From Planctomycetota bacterium (lineage in GTDB: Bacteria; Planctomycetota; UBA8742; UBA2392), in NCBI GenBank assembly GCA_020845475.1, contig JADLFN010000092.1, positions 1-45,126 of the forward strand: 45,126 bases of DNA, written 5' to 3'. A program made the position numbers and the translations under genes. Positions 7,993-16,359 of the stretch are shown here, piece after piece. Within the stretch, counting starts at the first letter, position 1. Each line of letters opens with the position of its first letter. The notes below the pieces were generated by a model that saw only the letters and a list, made by a program, of their open reading frames with translations, was not told where the DNA came from and made no database searches.

Positions 7993-9771
7993 ATGAGCGA
8001 CGAACACGGCACACCCTACGATCCCGCCTCCATCACCCGCGAAGAAATGCCCTGCGACGTTCTTTGTGTCGGCGCGGGCCCGGCCAACTTGGCGCTGGCC
8101 ATTCACCTCAAGCAGCTCGTTGAAAAACACAACGCGCCGTTGCCCGACGAGAAAAAGCTCAACCCGCAAATCTACGTCATCGAAAAGGGCGGCGAGGTCG
8201 GCAACCACCAGCTCTCCGGCGCGGTCATGGACCCGCGCGGGATCAGTGAACTCATGCCCGATTGGCGCGAGAAAGGCTTCCCCGTCGAGGGCGAAGTCGG
8301 CCCAAACAGCGCCGACAAAATGCTCAAGCTCAGCGAGACTTCACACAAGGCCATCTGGGTGCCGCCGATCATGCACAATCGCGGCAAAGTCGTTGTCTCG
8401 CTGAATAAGGTCGTGAAGTGGCTCGCCCAGCAGGCCGAAGCCGCGGGTGTGAATATTTTTGCGGGTTTCGCCGGCGCCGAAGTGCTTTACGACGGCAAGA
8501 AAGTGCTGGGCGTGCGCACGCGCGACATGGGCGTCAACAAATGGCGCGAGCAAAAACCTGAGTTCATGCCCGGCGTCGATCTCAAGGCGAAAGTCACCGT
8601 GCTCGGGGAAGGCACGCGCGGCTCGCTGGCCAAGCACCTCATCCCCAATCTCGGCCTCGATGAAGGCCGCAACGAACAGGTGTACCAGTTGGGTGTGAAG
8701 GAAGTCTGGAAACTCGGCCCCAAGGGCCAGGAGAAACTCAAACCGGGCGACGTGTACCACACGATGAAGTGGCCGCTGCCTAAAGGCGTGTTCGGCGGCG
8801 GCTGGATCTACGGCATGGCCGACGGCAACGTCAGCATCGGCCTCGTCGCGGGCCTCGACTACAAAGACCCCACGCTCGATCCCCATGCGCTCTTCCAGAA
8901 ATACAAGACGCACCCATTCCTGCGCGAGCTGCTTGAAGGCGGCGAGTTGCTGCATTACGGCGCGAAAACCATTCCCGACGGTGGTTATTTCGCACAGCCC
9001 AAACTCGCAGCCGATGGCGTCATGCTCGTGGGCGACACCGCGGGCATGTTGAACGCCATGCGCCTCAAGGGCATCCACCTCGCGATCAAAACCGGCATGC
9101 TCGCGGCCGAAACGATTTTCGAAAGTCTGAAAGACGGCGATTTCAGCGCTCAACGCTTGCAGCGCTACCAGAACGCCTACGAAGCAAGCTGGGCCAAACA
9201 GGAACTTTTCAAAGTCCGCAACTTCCGCCAGGGATTCCAGCGCGGCGAGTTCTTCGGCTTTGTCAACGTAGCGCTCGGCTTCATCACCGGCGGGCGAGGC
9301 CTCTCGGGCCGGCTTTCCGCCACAGCCGATTACGCCGACACCCACAAGCTGCCGGGCGAAGGCGGCACTACGCCCGTCACGCCCAAGAGCAACTTCGACG
9401 ACAAGCTCACCTTCGACAAGTTGAAAGACGTTTACTTCTCCGGCACCAAGCACGAAGAAGACCAACCCTGCCATTTGCAAGTCACGCAGCCCGACATCTG
9501 CATCACCAAATGCACGCAGGAATACGGCAACCCCTGCCAGCACTTCTGCCCGGCCAACGTGTACGAAATGGTGCCCAAGAGCGACGCCAAAGGAGCCAGC
9601 CCGCAGCTCAACCGCGAAGGCGAAGGCAAAGAAAACAAGCAGGGCCTCGTGCTCAAGATCAACGCCAGCAACTGCGTGCACTGCAAAACCTGCGACATCA
9701 AGGACCCGTACCAGATCATCAACTGGGTAGTCCCCGAAGGCGGCCAGGGGCCGGTGTACACTAACCTCTGA
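7993..9771 (+). CDS. Electron-transfer-flavoprotein:ubiquinone oxidoreductase
   Basis: A 592-aa protein, the usual ETF-QO length (about 550-600). It passes electrons from reduced ETF (fed by acyl-CoA dehydrogenases and related flavoenzymes) into the membrane quinone pool. The FAD-binding VGAGPA motif is at residues 26-31, a second FAD-contacting GDTAGMLNAMRLKGIHLA segment lies near 352-369, and the C-terminal ferredoxin-like domain keeps the four cluster cysteines: Cys519 (CPANVYE), Cys561, Cys564 and Cys567 (NCVHCKTCD), followed by the IKDP and GPVYTNL endings typical of the family. The stop codon overlaps the next ATG (TGATG), so the TPR gene downstream is probably translationally coupled. 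It fits with the branched-chain amino acid enzymes elsewhere in the window. Confidence 0.95.
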   Translation: MSDEHGTPYDPASITREEMPCDVLCVGAGPANLALAIHLKQLVEKHNAPLPDEKKLNPQIYVIEKGGEVGNHQLSGAVMDPRGISELMPDWREKGFPVEGEVGPNSADKMLKLSETSHKAIWVPPIMHNRGKVVVSLNKVVKWLAQQAEAAGVNIFAGFAGAEVLYDGKKVLGVRTRDMGVNKWREQKPEFMPGVDLKAKVTVLGEGTRGSLAKHLIPNLGLDEGRNEQVYQLGVKEVWKLGPKGQEKLKPGDVYHTMKWPLPKGVFGGGWIYGMADGNVSIGLVAGLDYKDPTLDPHALFQKYKTHPFLRELLEGGELLHYGAKTIPDGGYFAQPKLAADGVMLVGDTAGMLNAMRLKGIHLAIKTGMLAAETIFESLKDGDFSAQRLQRYQNAYEASWAKQELFKVRNFRQGFQRGEFFGFVNVALGFITGGRGLSGRLSATADYADTHKLPGEGGTTPVTPKSNFDDKLTFDKLKDVYFSGTKHEEDQPCHLQVTQPDICITKCTQEYGNPCQHFCPANVYEMVPKSDAKGASPQLNREGEGKENKQGLVLKINASNCVHCKTCDIKDPYQIINWVVPEGGQGPVYTNL

Positions 9772-11474
9772 TGCACGCCGAGCAGACCTACCTGTTTCGA
9801 CATGCGCTTCTCCAGCGCGCGGCTTACGAATTGCAGCCGCCTTCGGTGCGCGCGCGCCTGCATGGCCTGGCGCTGGAAATCCTTGAACACCTGTTCGATC
9901 CGCCGCCGCCCGAGATGGCCGCCGAACTGGCCGTGCATGCGGGTCATGCCGCGCGCGATGCGGGCGGGTTGGAGCAGCAGCGCCTGCTCGAACGTGAGCT
10001 GGTCTATCTGCGCGCCGCGGGCGAGCATGCGCTGCTTGGCTTTCGCCCCGCCGACGCAATCAAGCTCTGGCGCGCGGCGCTCGATCACCCGCAAGCCGAT
10101 GCACGCAGCCGCGCAGAAGCCGCGCTGAAACTTTCGCGCGCGCTGCGCAGCGCCTCGGACATGCGTGAATCGCTGGAGGCCTCGCAACGCGGGCTGGAGC
10201 TGGCACGTGAACTGGGCGATGACTCGCGGGTCGCAAACTCGCTGCAGAGCCTCGGCACGGCCCAGCGCGACCTGGGCCTGCGCGAGGCTTCACTGGCTTC
10301 GCTGCGCGAGGCGCTGGCGATTTATGAGCGTCTGGGCGAAACGCGCGGCATGGCGATTGCCTGCGGCAACCTTGCACTCACGCTTTCGGATGGCGGCGAA
10401 AGCAACGAAACGTTGGCCGGTTTCCGCCGCGCCATTGAGCTGTGCCGCAAGGCCGGCGACCTCGGAACCGAGGCGGTGCAGCACCTGAACCTGGGCGCGA
10501 CGCTGCTGGAGCTGGGCGACTACGTGCAGGCGGACCACGAGCTCCAGCTGGCTGATGTGCAGTTCGAGCGGGTAAACAACGTGCCGCAGCGCGGCGTGGC
10601 GCACATCAACCTTGCGGTCATTGCGCGCCGCCGCGGCCAGAAAGAACTGGCGTTGTCGCACGTCAACCTCGCGCTTGAACTGCTGCGCCAATCGGGCTAT
10701 CGGCGCATGGAGGCGCAGGCACTGAACGTGCTGGCCAACTACGCCCGCGACGAGAAGCGCCACGACGACGCCCGCCGCCTCTACATTGAGATCCTGCAGA
10801 TGCACCGCGACACGGGCAATTTCGTGGTGGAAGGCCGCGCGCTTTGCAGTTTCGCCAATTTTCTGCTCGAAACCGGCGAGTTGTGGCGCGCAGTGCGCAC
10901 GAATGAAGCCGCGCTTGAGCGTCTGCGCCAGACGCGAGACGCGTTGTTCCTCACTTCTGCGCTGGGCCAGTTGGCGCACGCGAACCTGCTGCTGGGCCGG
11001 CTTACCGAGGCCGAGTCCAACCTGCGGGACGGCTTTGCCGTGCAGCGCGAAGCGGGCCTGGAGTTCATGCGCTGCCAGAACCTGATGCTGCCGCTGGCGA
11101 GGCTGGAGCTGACTTTGGGCCGCACGATCAAGGGCCTGCCCGATCGCGCCGAATGTGTGCGCCGCGTTGAGACCCTGGCCAAGGACCCGGCACTCAAAGG
11201 TGACGCGGTCTTGAGCCGTATCTCGGGACTGCTTGACGACCTCGAACGTGAACTGGCAGCAGCACGCGCTGAGAACCGGCCCCCCCGCATTTTCAGGGGT
11301 TTCTTGACAGTCCAATTGCCGGAAGCCACAAGGCAAGCCGCGCTGGCCGCCATGCAAGAGCAAAGCGCGCTCGAGTTCAAGCAATGGCAGGAGCAGAATC
11401 CGGCGCTGTATGAAGCCCTGAAAGCCGGCAACGATGGCCGCGCCATGCCTGACTGGAAAAGCGACGGTTTCTGA
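9771..11474 (+). CDS. TPR protein resembling the C-terminal half of a STAND/AAA regulator
   Basis: A 567-aa protein. It begins immediately with YLFRHALLQRAAYEL...RARLHGLALEILE, the segment that in STAND ATPases, TPR-bearing protein kinases and adenylate cyclases directly follows the AAA domain. It then continues with about ten TPR-type helical pairs (for example residues ~105-420, with repeated 'A...LG.....LG.y..A' patterns). There is no P-loop or kinase part, and an in-frame stop at 9762-9764 rules out a longer N-terminus. The start overlaps the ETF-QO stop by one base. No signal peptide is seen, so it should be cytoplasmic and probably protein-binding. The C-terminal ~90 residues are helical and unrecognised. 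Confidence 0.85.
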   Translation: MHAEQTYLFRHALLQRAAYELQPPSVRARLHGLALEILEHLFDPPPPEMAAELAVHAGHAARDAGGLEQQRLLERELVYLRAAGEHALLGFRPADAIKLWRAALDHPQADARSRAEAALKLSRALRSASDMRESLEASQRGLELARELGDDSRVANSLQSLGTAQRDLGLREASLASLREALAIYERLGETRGMAIACGNLALTLSDGGESNETLAGFRRAIELCRKAGDLGTEAVQHLNLGATLLELGDYVQADHELQLADVQFERVNNVPQRGVAHINLAVIARRRGQKELALSHVNLALELLRQSGYRRMEAQALNVLANYARDEKRHDDARRLYIEILQMHRDTGNFVVEGRALCSFANFLLETGELWRAVRTNEAALERLRQTRDALFLTSALGQLAHANLLLGRLTEAESNLRDGFAVQREAGLEFMRCQNLMLPLARLELTLGRTIKGLPDRAECVRRVETLAKDPALKGDAVLSRISGLLDDLERELAAARAENRPPRIFRGFLTVQLPEATRQAALAAMQEQSALEFKQWQEQNPALYEALKAGNDGRAMPDWKSDGF

Positions 11475-11535
11475 GAGCCAAGGCGAAAGGAAGCCGCACG
11501 GCGTAAAGTGTCCGGAATCTCGCAGGCACCACGCG

Positions 11536-13470
11536 CTAACTGTCCGGACCGTATTCCCAGGTATCGAAGATCCAGCCCCAAGTGTCCTGGCCGCCAAACG
11601 CGACCACCGTCTGCCGGTGGCTGTCATAGGCCAGCAGCGGGCTTCGCCTTGGTGTGGGCTTTGTCAGCACGCGCGGCATCGACCAGTCGGCTCCGTCGAA
11701 CGTCCAGAAATAGTCGAAGGTCATTTGCTCTTCGTAATCGAAGCCGCACCCGGCGAGCAGCACTTTTCCTTGAGGGGGAAATGCGATCATGCTGCGCGAG
11801 GCAGCTATGAACGGAGCGTTCTTCGTATCGAGTTTGCGCAGGATCGCGAAATCGTATTCGTAGGTCGCGTGGGGGTGTTTATCGTTCCAGGCTTCGGTCA
11901 ACATGACGAGAACCCGCCGAGTTGCGTCGTAAGCAATCCAGCGGTAGCCCGCTATGTCGGGCAGTTCCAGAGTTGCGCGCGTGAACCAGTGAGAGCCATT
12001 CCAACTGCGGACTTCCGCCTTGCTTGACCAGATCGGCGAATCCTTTGGACTTTCGGACCAGAAAAGACCAAATGGCTCTTTCCATACTTGGTCGAAGTAC
12101 AAGCCATCTACCAGGTTGCCGGCGACTCCACTTTGCCTCCAATAAAGCCCTTCCCATTCCCAGACAGACCAAGAGGGGTTGCCGTACTCGCCAGTCCTAA
12201 CCACGCAGACCGGAATTCCCCGCTGCTCGTCGTGAACGGCGTGTCGAACGCCCCGTGGCGGAAAGGACCTGCACTCGACTGCGCGCCAGTTCCAGCCGTC
12301 CCAGGCCCACATGTGCTGGCGGTAGTCTTGGCCGTCCGTTTCATCCCAGTCAGTACCCAAGAGGTACGTGACCTTGCGCGCTGCGTCGTAGAACATCACT
12401 TCTTCAGTATCGAAGCGTGGGGTGCATTGTCCTGTGAGCTCACGCCAGCCACCTTGAAAGAGGCCGTCGCTTGAGGTCCAGACTCCATCAAACTCCCATG
12501 TGTCATCACGCCCGCAGCCGCACTTCGTGCCGCCGTGGAGGAGCAGGCCATCACGGCCCGATGCCAGACACGCCCCATCCTTCCTATACCGCGGGACGTT
12601 CGTTTCCAACGTATGCCAGCGCGGTCCCACATAGCCGCACATGCGCTGTTCGCCTTTGACTGTCTCGCCCACCAGTACGGTCTGTTTCAAAGATTCGCAC
12701 CATGCCAGTGCAAACCAACCAAGGTGCGTCGGCGGTTCTTTGCACTCGAGTTCGAGCCAATCCACGCCGTTCCAGCGCCAAGTATCGCTGATTTGGTCTC
12801 CGGGCGATCCTCCGAAGAACAAACAGACGCGAAATGTACGGTCGAAGCACATGGACCCGTGATTCCGACTGGGGCCGCTTGCGCATTCGCATTCTCTCCA
12901 ATCTTTGCCGTCATATTCCCATACAGAACCATCGCTCTTCGCGCCGCCATACATGACCGTCACACCGCGCTCTTCGTCAAAGGCCATCACATGGCCGCGA
13001 CGTGGCGGCGGCTTGGTTGCAGTTTCCTTGGAAGACCAGGTATGGCCGTTCCATTCCCACGTGTCCCCTGAAGGCGCGCTGTAGTAGTTCTGGCCGCCGA
13101 ACAGAACACACAACTTACGCTTCGAGTCGTAAACCATAGCAGCGCCATCGCGGGCACCGGGAGACCAGATGCACTCAGCTTCGCGCCAGTGGCCGCCTTC
13201 AAAGAGGTGTGTCTTGCCGTCAGCGTCGTAGCGACGGTGAGAGCCGCCAAACGCTACATATTGGCCGCGCGCCGCGTCGTAGCACATTGCACCGTCAAAC
13301 ACGGCGGGTTCCATCGGCGCATGGCGCGGCTTCCACGCGAATCGCGAGTGCGCCGCAACTACGTTACTTGTTGGCAATTCCTCCGGCGTTTGCACCAAAT
13401 GGCGTACAGGCCCGGCGCAGGCCGATAGAGCAAGCGCGAGCAGCACTGCAAATGGGTAAGTGCGAATCAC
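11536..13470 (-). CDS. Kelch-like beta-propeller lipoprotein
   Basis: A 644-aa protein with a GTG start at 13470, chosen because it places a compact lipoprotein signal directly at the N-terminus (hydrophobic run ending Leu-Ser-Ala-Cys, lipid on Cys18); any earlier start adds repeat-derived residues. The mature protein carries repeated Kelch-type blades of the form 'm.yD..r...v.fGG.......DtWeW.G..W' near residues 60-360, weaker blades through the middle, and a closing blade at the C-terminus ending DTWEYGPDS, as expected when a propeller is closed by the last strand. It should be a periplasmic or surface-facing binding protein, and no catalytic site is evident. It is convergent with the TPR gene, 61 bp apart, with no clear terminator between them. 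Confidence 0.85.
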   Translation of the reverse strand: MIRTYPFAVLLALALSACAGPVRHLVQTPEELPTSNVVAAHSRFAWKPRHAPMEPAVFDGAMCYDAARGQYVAFGGSHRRYDADGKTHLFEGGHWREAECIWSPGARDGAAMVYDSKRKLCVLFGGQNYYSAPSGDTWEWNGHTWSSKETATKPPPRRGHVMAFDEERGVTVMYGGAKSDGSVWEYDGKDWRECECASGPSRNHGSMCFDRTFRVCLFFGGSPGDQISDTWRWNGVDWLELECKEPPTHLGWFALAWCESLKQTVLVGETVKGEQRMCGYVGPRWHTLETNVPRYRKDGACLASGRDGLLLHGGTKCGCGRDDTWEFDGVWTSSDGLFQGGWRELTGQCTPRFDTEEVMFYDAARKVTYLLGTDWDETDGQDYRQHMWAWDGWNWRAVECRSFPPRGVRHAVHDEQRGIPVCVVRTGEYGNPSWSVWEWEGLYWRQSGVAGNLVDGLYFDQVWKEPFGLFWSESPKDSPIWSSKAEVRSWNGSHWFTRATLELPDIAGYRWIAYDATRRVLVMLTEAWNDKHPHATYEYDFAILRKLDTKNAPFIAASRSMIAFPPQGKVLLAGCGFDYEEQMTFDYFWTFDGADWSMPRVLTKPTPRRSPLLAYDSHRQTVVAFGGQDTWGWIFDTWEYGPDS

Positions 13471-13550
13471 GGGTGGCAAACCTGGGATGGCCAGGGGGCA
13501 TCGCAATTCTACCCCTTCATCCGCCCAATTGTGTCGCCTTTGCTGTTCCA

Positions 13551-13582
13551 AACGAAAATCGGCAATCCAAAATCGAAAATGC
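13551..13582. repeat. Short heptamer-type AT-rich repeat
   Basis: Four 7-nt units in tandem (AAAATCG, GCAATCC, AAAATCG, AAAATGC) in the divergent intergenic region between the Kelch-like and HEAT genes. A CGCAATTC octamer at 13502-13509 matches the ends of the inverted-repeat elements found before the pseudopilin genes. Confidence 0.6.
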
Positions 13583-13642
13583 TTCCCCCAACCACATCCC
13601 CGCCTGCCCCCTTTCACACTCCCGTCATAGCCTTTCCCGCGC

Positions 13643-13670
13643 TTGACTCCCCTTTGGCCCTGATTAGCAT
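13643..13670 (+). promoter_or_regulatory. Possible promoter of the HEAT-repeat protein gene
   Basis: TTGACT at 13643-13648, a 16-bp spacer, and TAGCAT at 13665-13670, about 48 bp upstream of the ATG. Five of six and four of six bases match the sigma70 consensus. Confidence 0.4.
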
Positions 13671-13718
13671 TACAAGCCAGCCAACTAACCTCGGCTCCCC
13701 CCGAAGGAGTGGTTCTTC

Positions 13719-16286
13719 ATGTTGCAGAGCATTCTGCGTGGCGCGGCTATTGCCTGCGCTCTTTGCGTGTCTGTCGGCGGGCTTGCTGTTCCCGCACACC
13801 AGGTGGTGATCGCCCAGGACGCGGATTCCGCGCTTGGCAAGGTGCAGGAAGGCATTCGCCTCTACAAGAAGGGCGATTACCGCGGCGCCATCACCAAGTT
13901 CGATGAGGCGCTGGCTGCCAACCCGACCGATGAAGACGCGCGCAAGATCCGCGATGAGATCAACGAGCGCCTCGCGCTCGACATGGTCAACAACAACTTC
14001 GCCGATTCCGGCCTGCACGGGCGCTATGAGCGCTTTGGCAAATGGATCCTGGCCGGCCGCAAGAAGAGCGGCTATCCCTCGCGCGAAAAGAACGACGAAC
14101 TGATCGTCACCACCGTTGCGGATTACATGAACGATCCCAACGACGTGCGCAACCTCGAGCGCGCCAACCAGATCCGCGACCGCTTCGGCGACTTCGCCGT
14201 TCCGGAAATCGCCGAGAAGTACATGGGCAGCGAGAGCAACTCGATGCGTTATCGCTCGCGCGCTTTGCTGGCCAAGCTCGGCGCCCAGGCCGTCAACCCG
14301 ATCATCCAGTGCATGCAGAGCGACAACGTTTTCGTGCGCCAGACGGCGGCACTGGCACTGAGCGACATCTCCGACCCGCGCGCACTGCCCGTGCTCGCGC
14401 AGCACTTCCAGACCAAGGGCGAAGACCCGCAGGTGGTTGAGGCCTGCCGCCTGGGCGTGAGCAAGATTCGCGCCCTGATGCCCGAGTCTGACCAGAAGAT
14501 CGAAAGCGCCAAGGAACTGTGGTTCCTCCAGGCCGAAAGCTACTACCGCAACAACTCCGCGGGCGGCTACACCTCCAAGAACCGCATGATCGGCACCACT
14601 TACGCCGGCCAGCTGCCGGTGCTGCTCACGGGCCTCGACCGCACCTACACCTCATGGAAGTGGGTCACTGAAGCCGGCGAACGCAAACTCATTGACCAGG
14701 AAGTCCCGCTTTGGGCCTACGCCGACGTTCTGGCCGAAGAAGCCGCGATCCAGGCCTTTGAACAAAGCATCATCGCCGCCGGTGGCAATGCCAACAACGA
14801 CAAGCACGTCAACGCCGCCGAGGCGCTGCTGGCCTGCATCCGCATGCACATGTACACCGAGGCCAACGGCCGCTACTACAGCAACGACGAAGCCGAACGC
14901 GCATTCATCGTCGGGCTGATTGGCGTGCGCGGCATGGTGCCAAGCATGCGCGGCCTGGGCCTTGCCGGCTCGGCGGGTTCTGTACGCCTGTACCAGGCGC
15001 TCGAGCGCTCGCTCGCTGACGGTTACCCGGAAGTCAGCGTCGGCCTGTGCGACCTGATTGCCAAGCAGGATTACGTTGACATGGTGGGCGCTGACACCGG
15101 CAAGCCGCTGGTGCGCGCACTCACTGATCTTGATCGCCGCGTCCGTTACGCAGCCGCGCGTTCGCTGCTGCAACTCGCCCGCGACAAGGACTTCGGCAAC
15201 AACGCGATGGTCGAGCAGTTGATGATTTCCTGCCTGCAGGAAACGGCCGCGCGCAGCGTGCTGGTGATCGCCGAAGACGAAGCCCTGCGCAACCGCCTGC
15301 TGACCGAGATCACCAGCTTGAACCATAACGCCGTGGGTGAACGCACGCTTGAAGACGGTGCGCGCGCCGCCACACTCGCGCCGCTGTACGACGCGATCGT
15401 GATCCAGGGCGACATCGCTCTTTCGCCCACCTTCTACTGGGAGCCGCAGAAGGACAGCTTCTCGCGCGAGACGCACACGCGCCTGGAGACGATCTTCGAC
15501 CTGCTCTCCAACGACATCCGCACGCGCCAGATCCCGATCCTGATCGCCTGCAAGGACGCCGAGAAGGAAGAGCGCAAGACCACGCTCGCACCGCGCGTCA
15601 ACGGTTCCACCCTGACCGACACCAGCTTCTTTGGCTATGACGCCGAGTACAAGTTCGATGCCGCGTCGTTCAACGACGTGCTCAAGAACTTCTGGGACAA
15701 GAACCCTGAGAGCGCCAAGGCCAAGACCAACAAGCTCGTCGAATTGGGCTGCCTGGCGATGCACAGGCTGACGCCCGGCGCGACCAAGTATGACATCCGC
15801 AAGCTGCTCGTCGGCCTCGCAGGCGGCCTGCGCCTCGATGGCCGCACCAGTGAAGCCCGCGCGGCCATCGGCAACGCGATCGCCCACCTGGTCAGCGACT
15901 CCAAGCGCCTCGATTCGGGCTGGGTTTCCACGAACCTGGTGCCCGTGCTTATTGATACGCTCAACAGCGAGGATCGGGTGGATGCCCCCGCCGTGCGCGC
16001 CGCCGCAAGCTGGGCCCTCGACCGCTGCTTCCACTATTACCCGCAGGCGTTCAACGAGGATGCCTACAAAGCGCTGCTCAAAATGCTGCGCTACGAAGTG
16101 AACCTCGGTGAAATCGAAGACGCGGCCCGTCTCGAAAAGACGGTCATGGAAGTGGCCGACGCCCGCAACAAGGCCGGCGAAGCGCTCGGCAACGCACCGC
16201 TGACGCCCGCCCAGCGCCTTGAAGTGAGCAAGACTCAGCAGGTTTACGCTCACGAGCCCGCACCCGAAAAGCGCACCGCCAAGTAA
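13719..16286 (+). CDS. Exported TPR/HEAT-repeat protein with degenerate receiver-like segment
   Basis: An 855-aa protein. AGGAG lies 9 nt before the ATG. Residues 1-33 form a signal peptide (cleavage near Val-Ile-Ala-Gln-Asp). Residues ~35-75 are a TPR unit (G..LYKKGDYRGAITKFDEAL..NP). HEAT-like helix pairs follow at ~165-250, 400-510 and 690-810. Between them, residues 513-640 follow the CheY-like receiver pattern: strand plus acidic pair (VLVIAEDEALRNRLL, 514-528), 'leDGaraa', a YDAIVIQGD strand (557-565) and RTRQIPILIACK (near 601-612). Gln563 sits where the phosphorylated Asp would be, so it should not accept phosphate. The protein is expected to act outside the cytoplasm as a binding scaffold. 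The receiver similarity is pattern-based inference; the export signal and HEAT repeats are clearer. Confidence 0.85.
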   Translation: MLQSILRGAAIACALCVSVGGLAVPAHQVVIAQDADSALGKVQEGIRLYKKGDYRGAITKFDEALAANPTDEDARKIRDEINERLALDMVNNNFADSGLHGRYERFGKWILAGRKKSGYPSREKNDELIVTTVADYMNDPNDVRNLERANQIRDRFGDFAVPEIAEKYMGSESNSMRYRSRALLAKLGAQAVNPIIQCMQSDNVFVRQTAALALSDISDPRALPVLAQHFQTKGEDPQVVEACRLGVSKIRALMPESDQKIESAKELWFLQAESYYRNNSAGGYTSKNRMIGTTYAGQLPVLLTGLDRTYTSWKWVTEAGERKLIDQEVPLWAYADVLAEEAAIQAFEQSIIAAGGNANNDKHVNAAEALLACIRMHMYTEANGRYYSNDEAERAFIVGLIGVRGMVPSMRGLGLAGSAGSVRLYQALERSLADGYPEVSVGLCDLIAKQDYVDMVGADTGKPLVRALTDLDRRVRYAAARSLLQLARDKDFGNNAMVEQLMISCLQETAARSVLVIAEDEALRNRLLTEITSLNHNAVGERTLEDGARAATLAPLYDAIVIQGDIALSPTFYWEPQKDSFSRETHTRLETIFDLLSNDIRTRQIPILIACKDAEKEERKTTLAPRVNGSTLTDTSFFGYDAEYKFDAASFNDVLKNFWDKNPESAKAKTNKLVELGCLAMHRLTPGATKYDIRKLLVGLAGGLRLDGRTSEARAAIGNAIAHLVSDSKRLDSGWVSTNLVPVLIDTLNSEDRVDAPAVRAAASWALDRCFHYYPQAFNEDAYKALLKMLRYEVNLGEIEDAARLEKTVMEVADARNKAGEALGNAPLTPAQRLEVSKTQQVYAHEPAPEKRTAK

Positions 16287-16307
16287 GTGCGGCTACATTG
16301 AAACAAA

Positions 16308-16336
16308 CAAAGCCCCCGCAAGGGGGCTTTGCTTTT
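16308..16336. terminator. Bidirectional terminator between convergent genes
   Basis: A perfect 10-bp stem (16308-16317 with 16322-16331) and a GCAA loop. T-rich tracts lie on both sides (CTTTT on the plus strand, TTTGTTT on the minus strand), so it serves the HEAT gene and the beta-helix gene that ends at 16360. Confidence 0.9.
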
Positions 16337-16359
16337 GGGGCGCTTGATGCCGGACGAGT

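Noticed and set aside
8341..10059. Long open frames antisense to ETF-QO and others (also under 14652-16253, 41491-43323 and 10290-11627)
   Set aside because: They mirror GC-rich codon use of well-supported genes, have low-complexity Ala/Arg/Val composition and no family signature.
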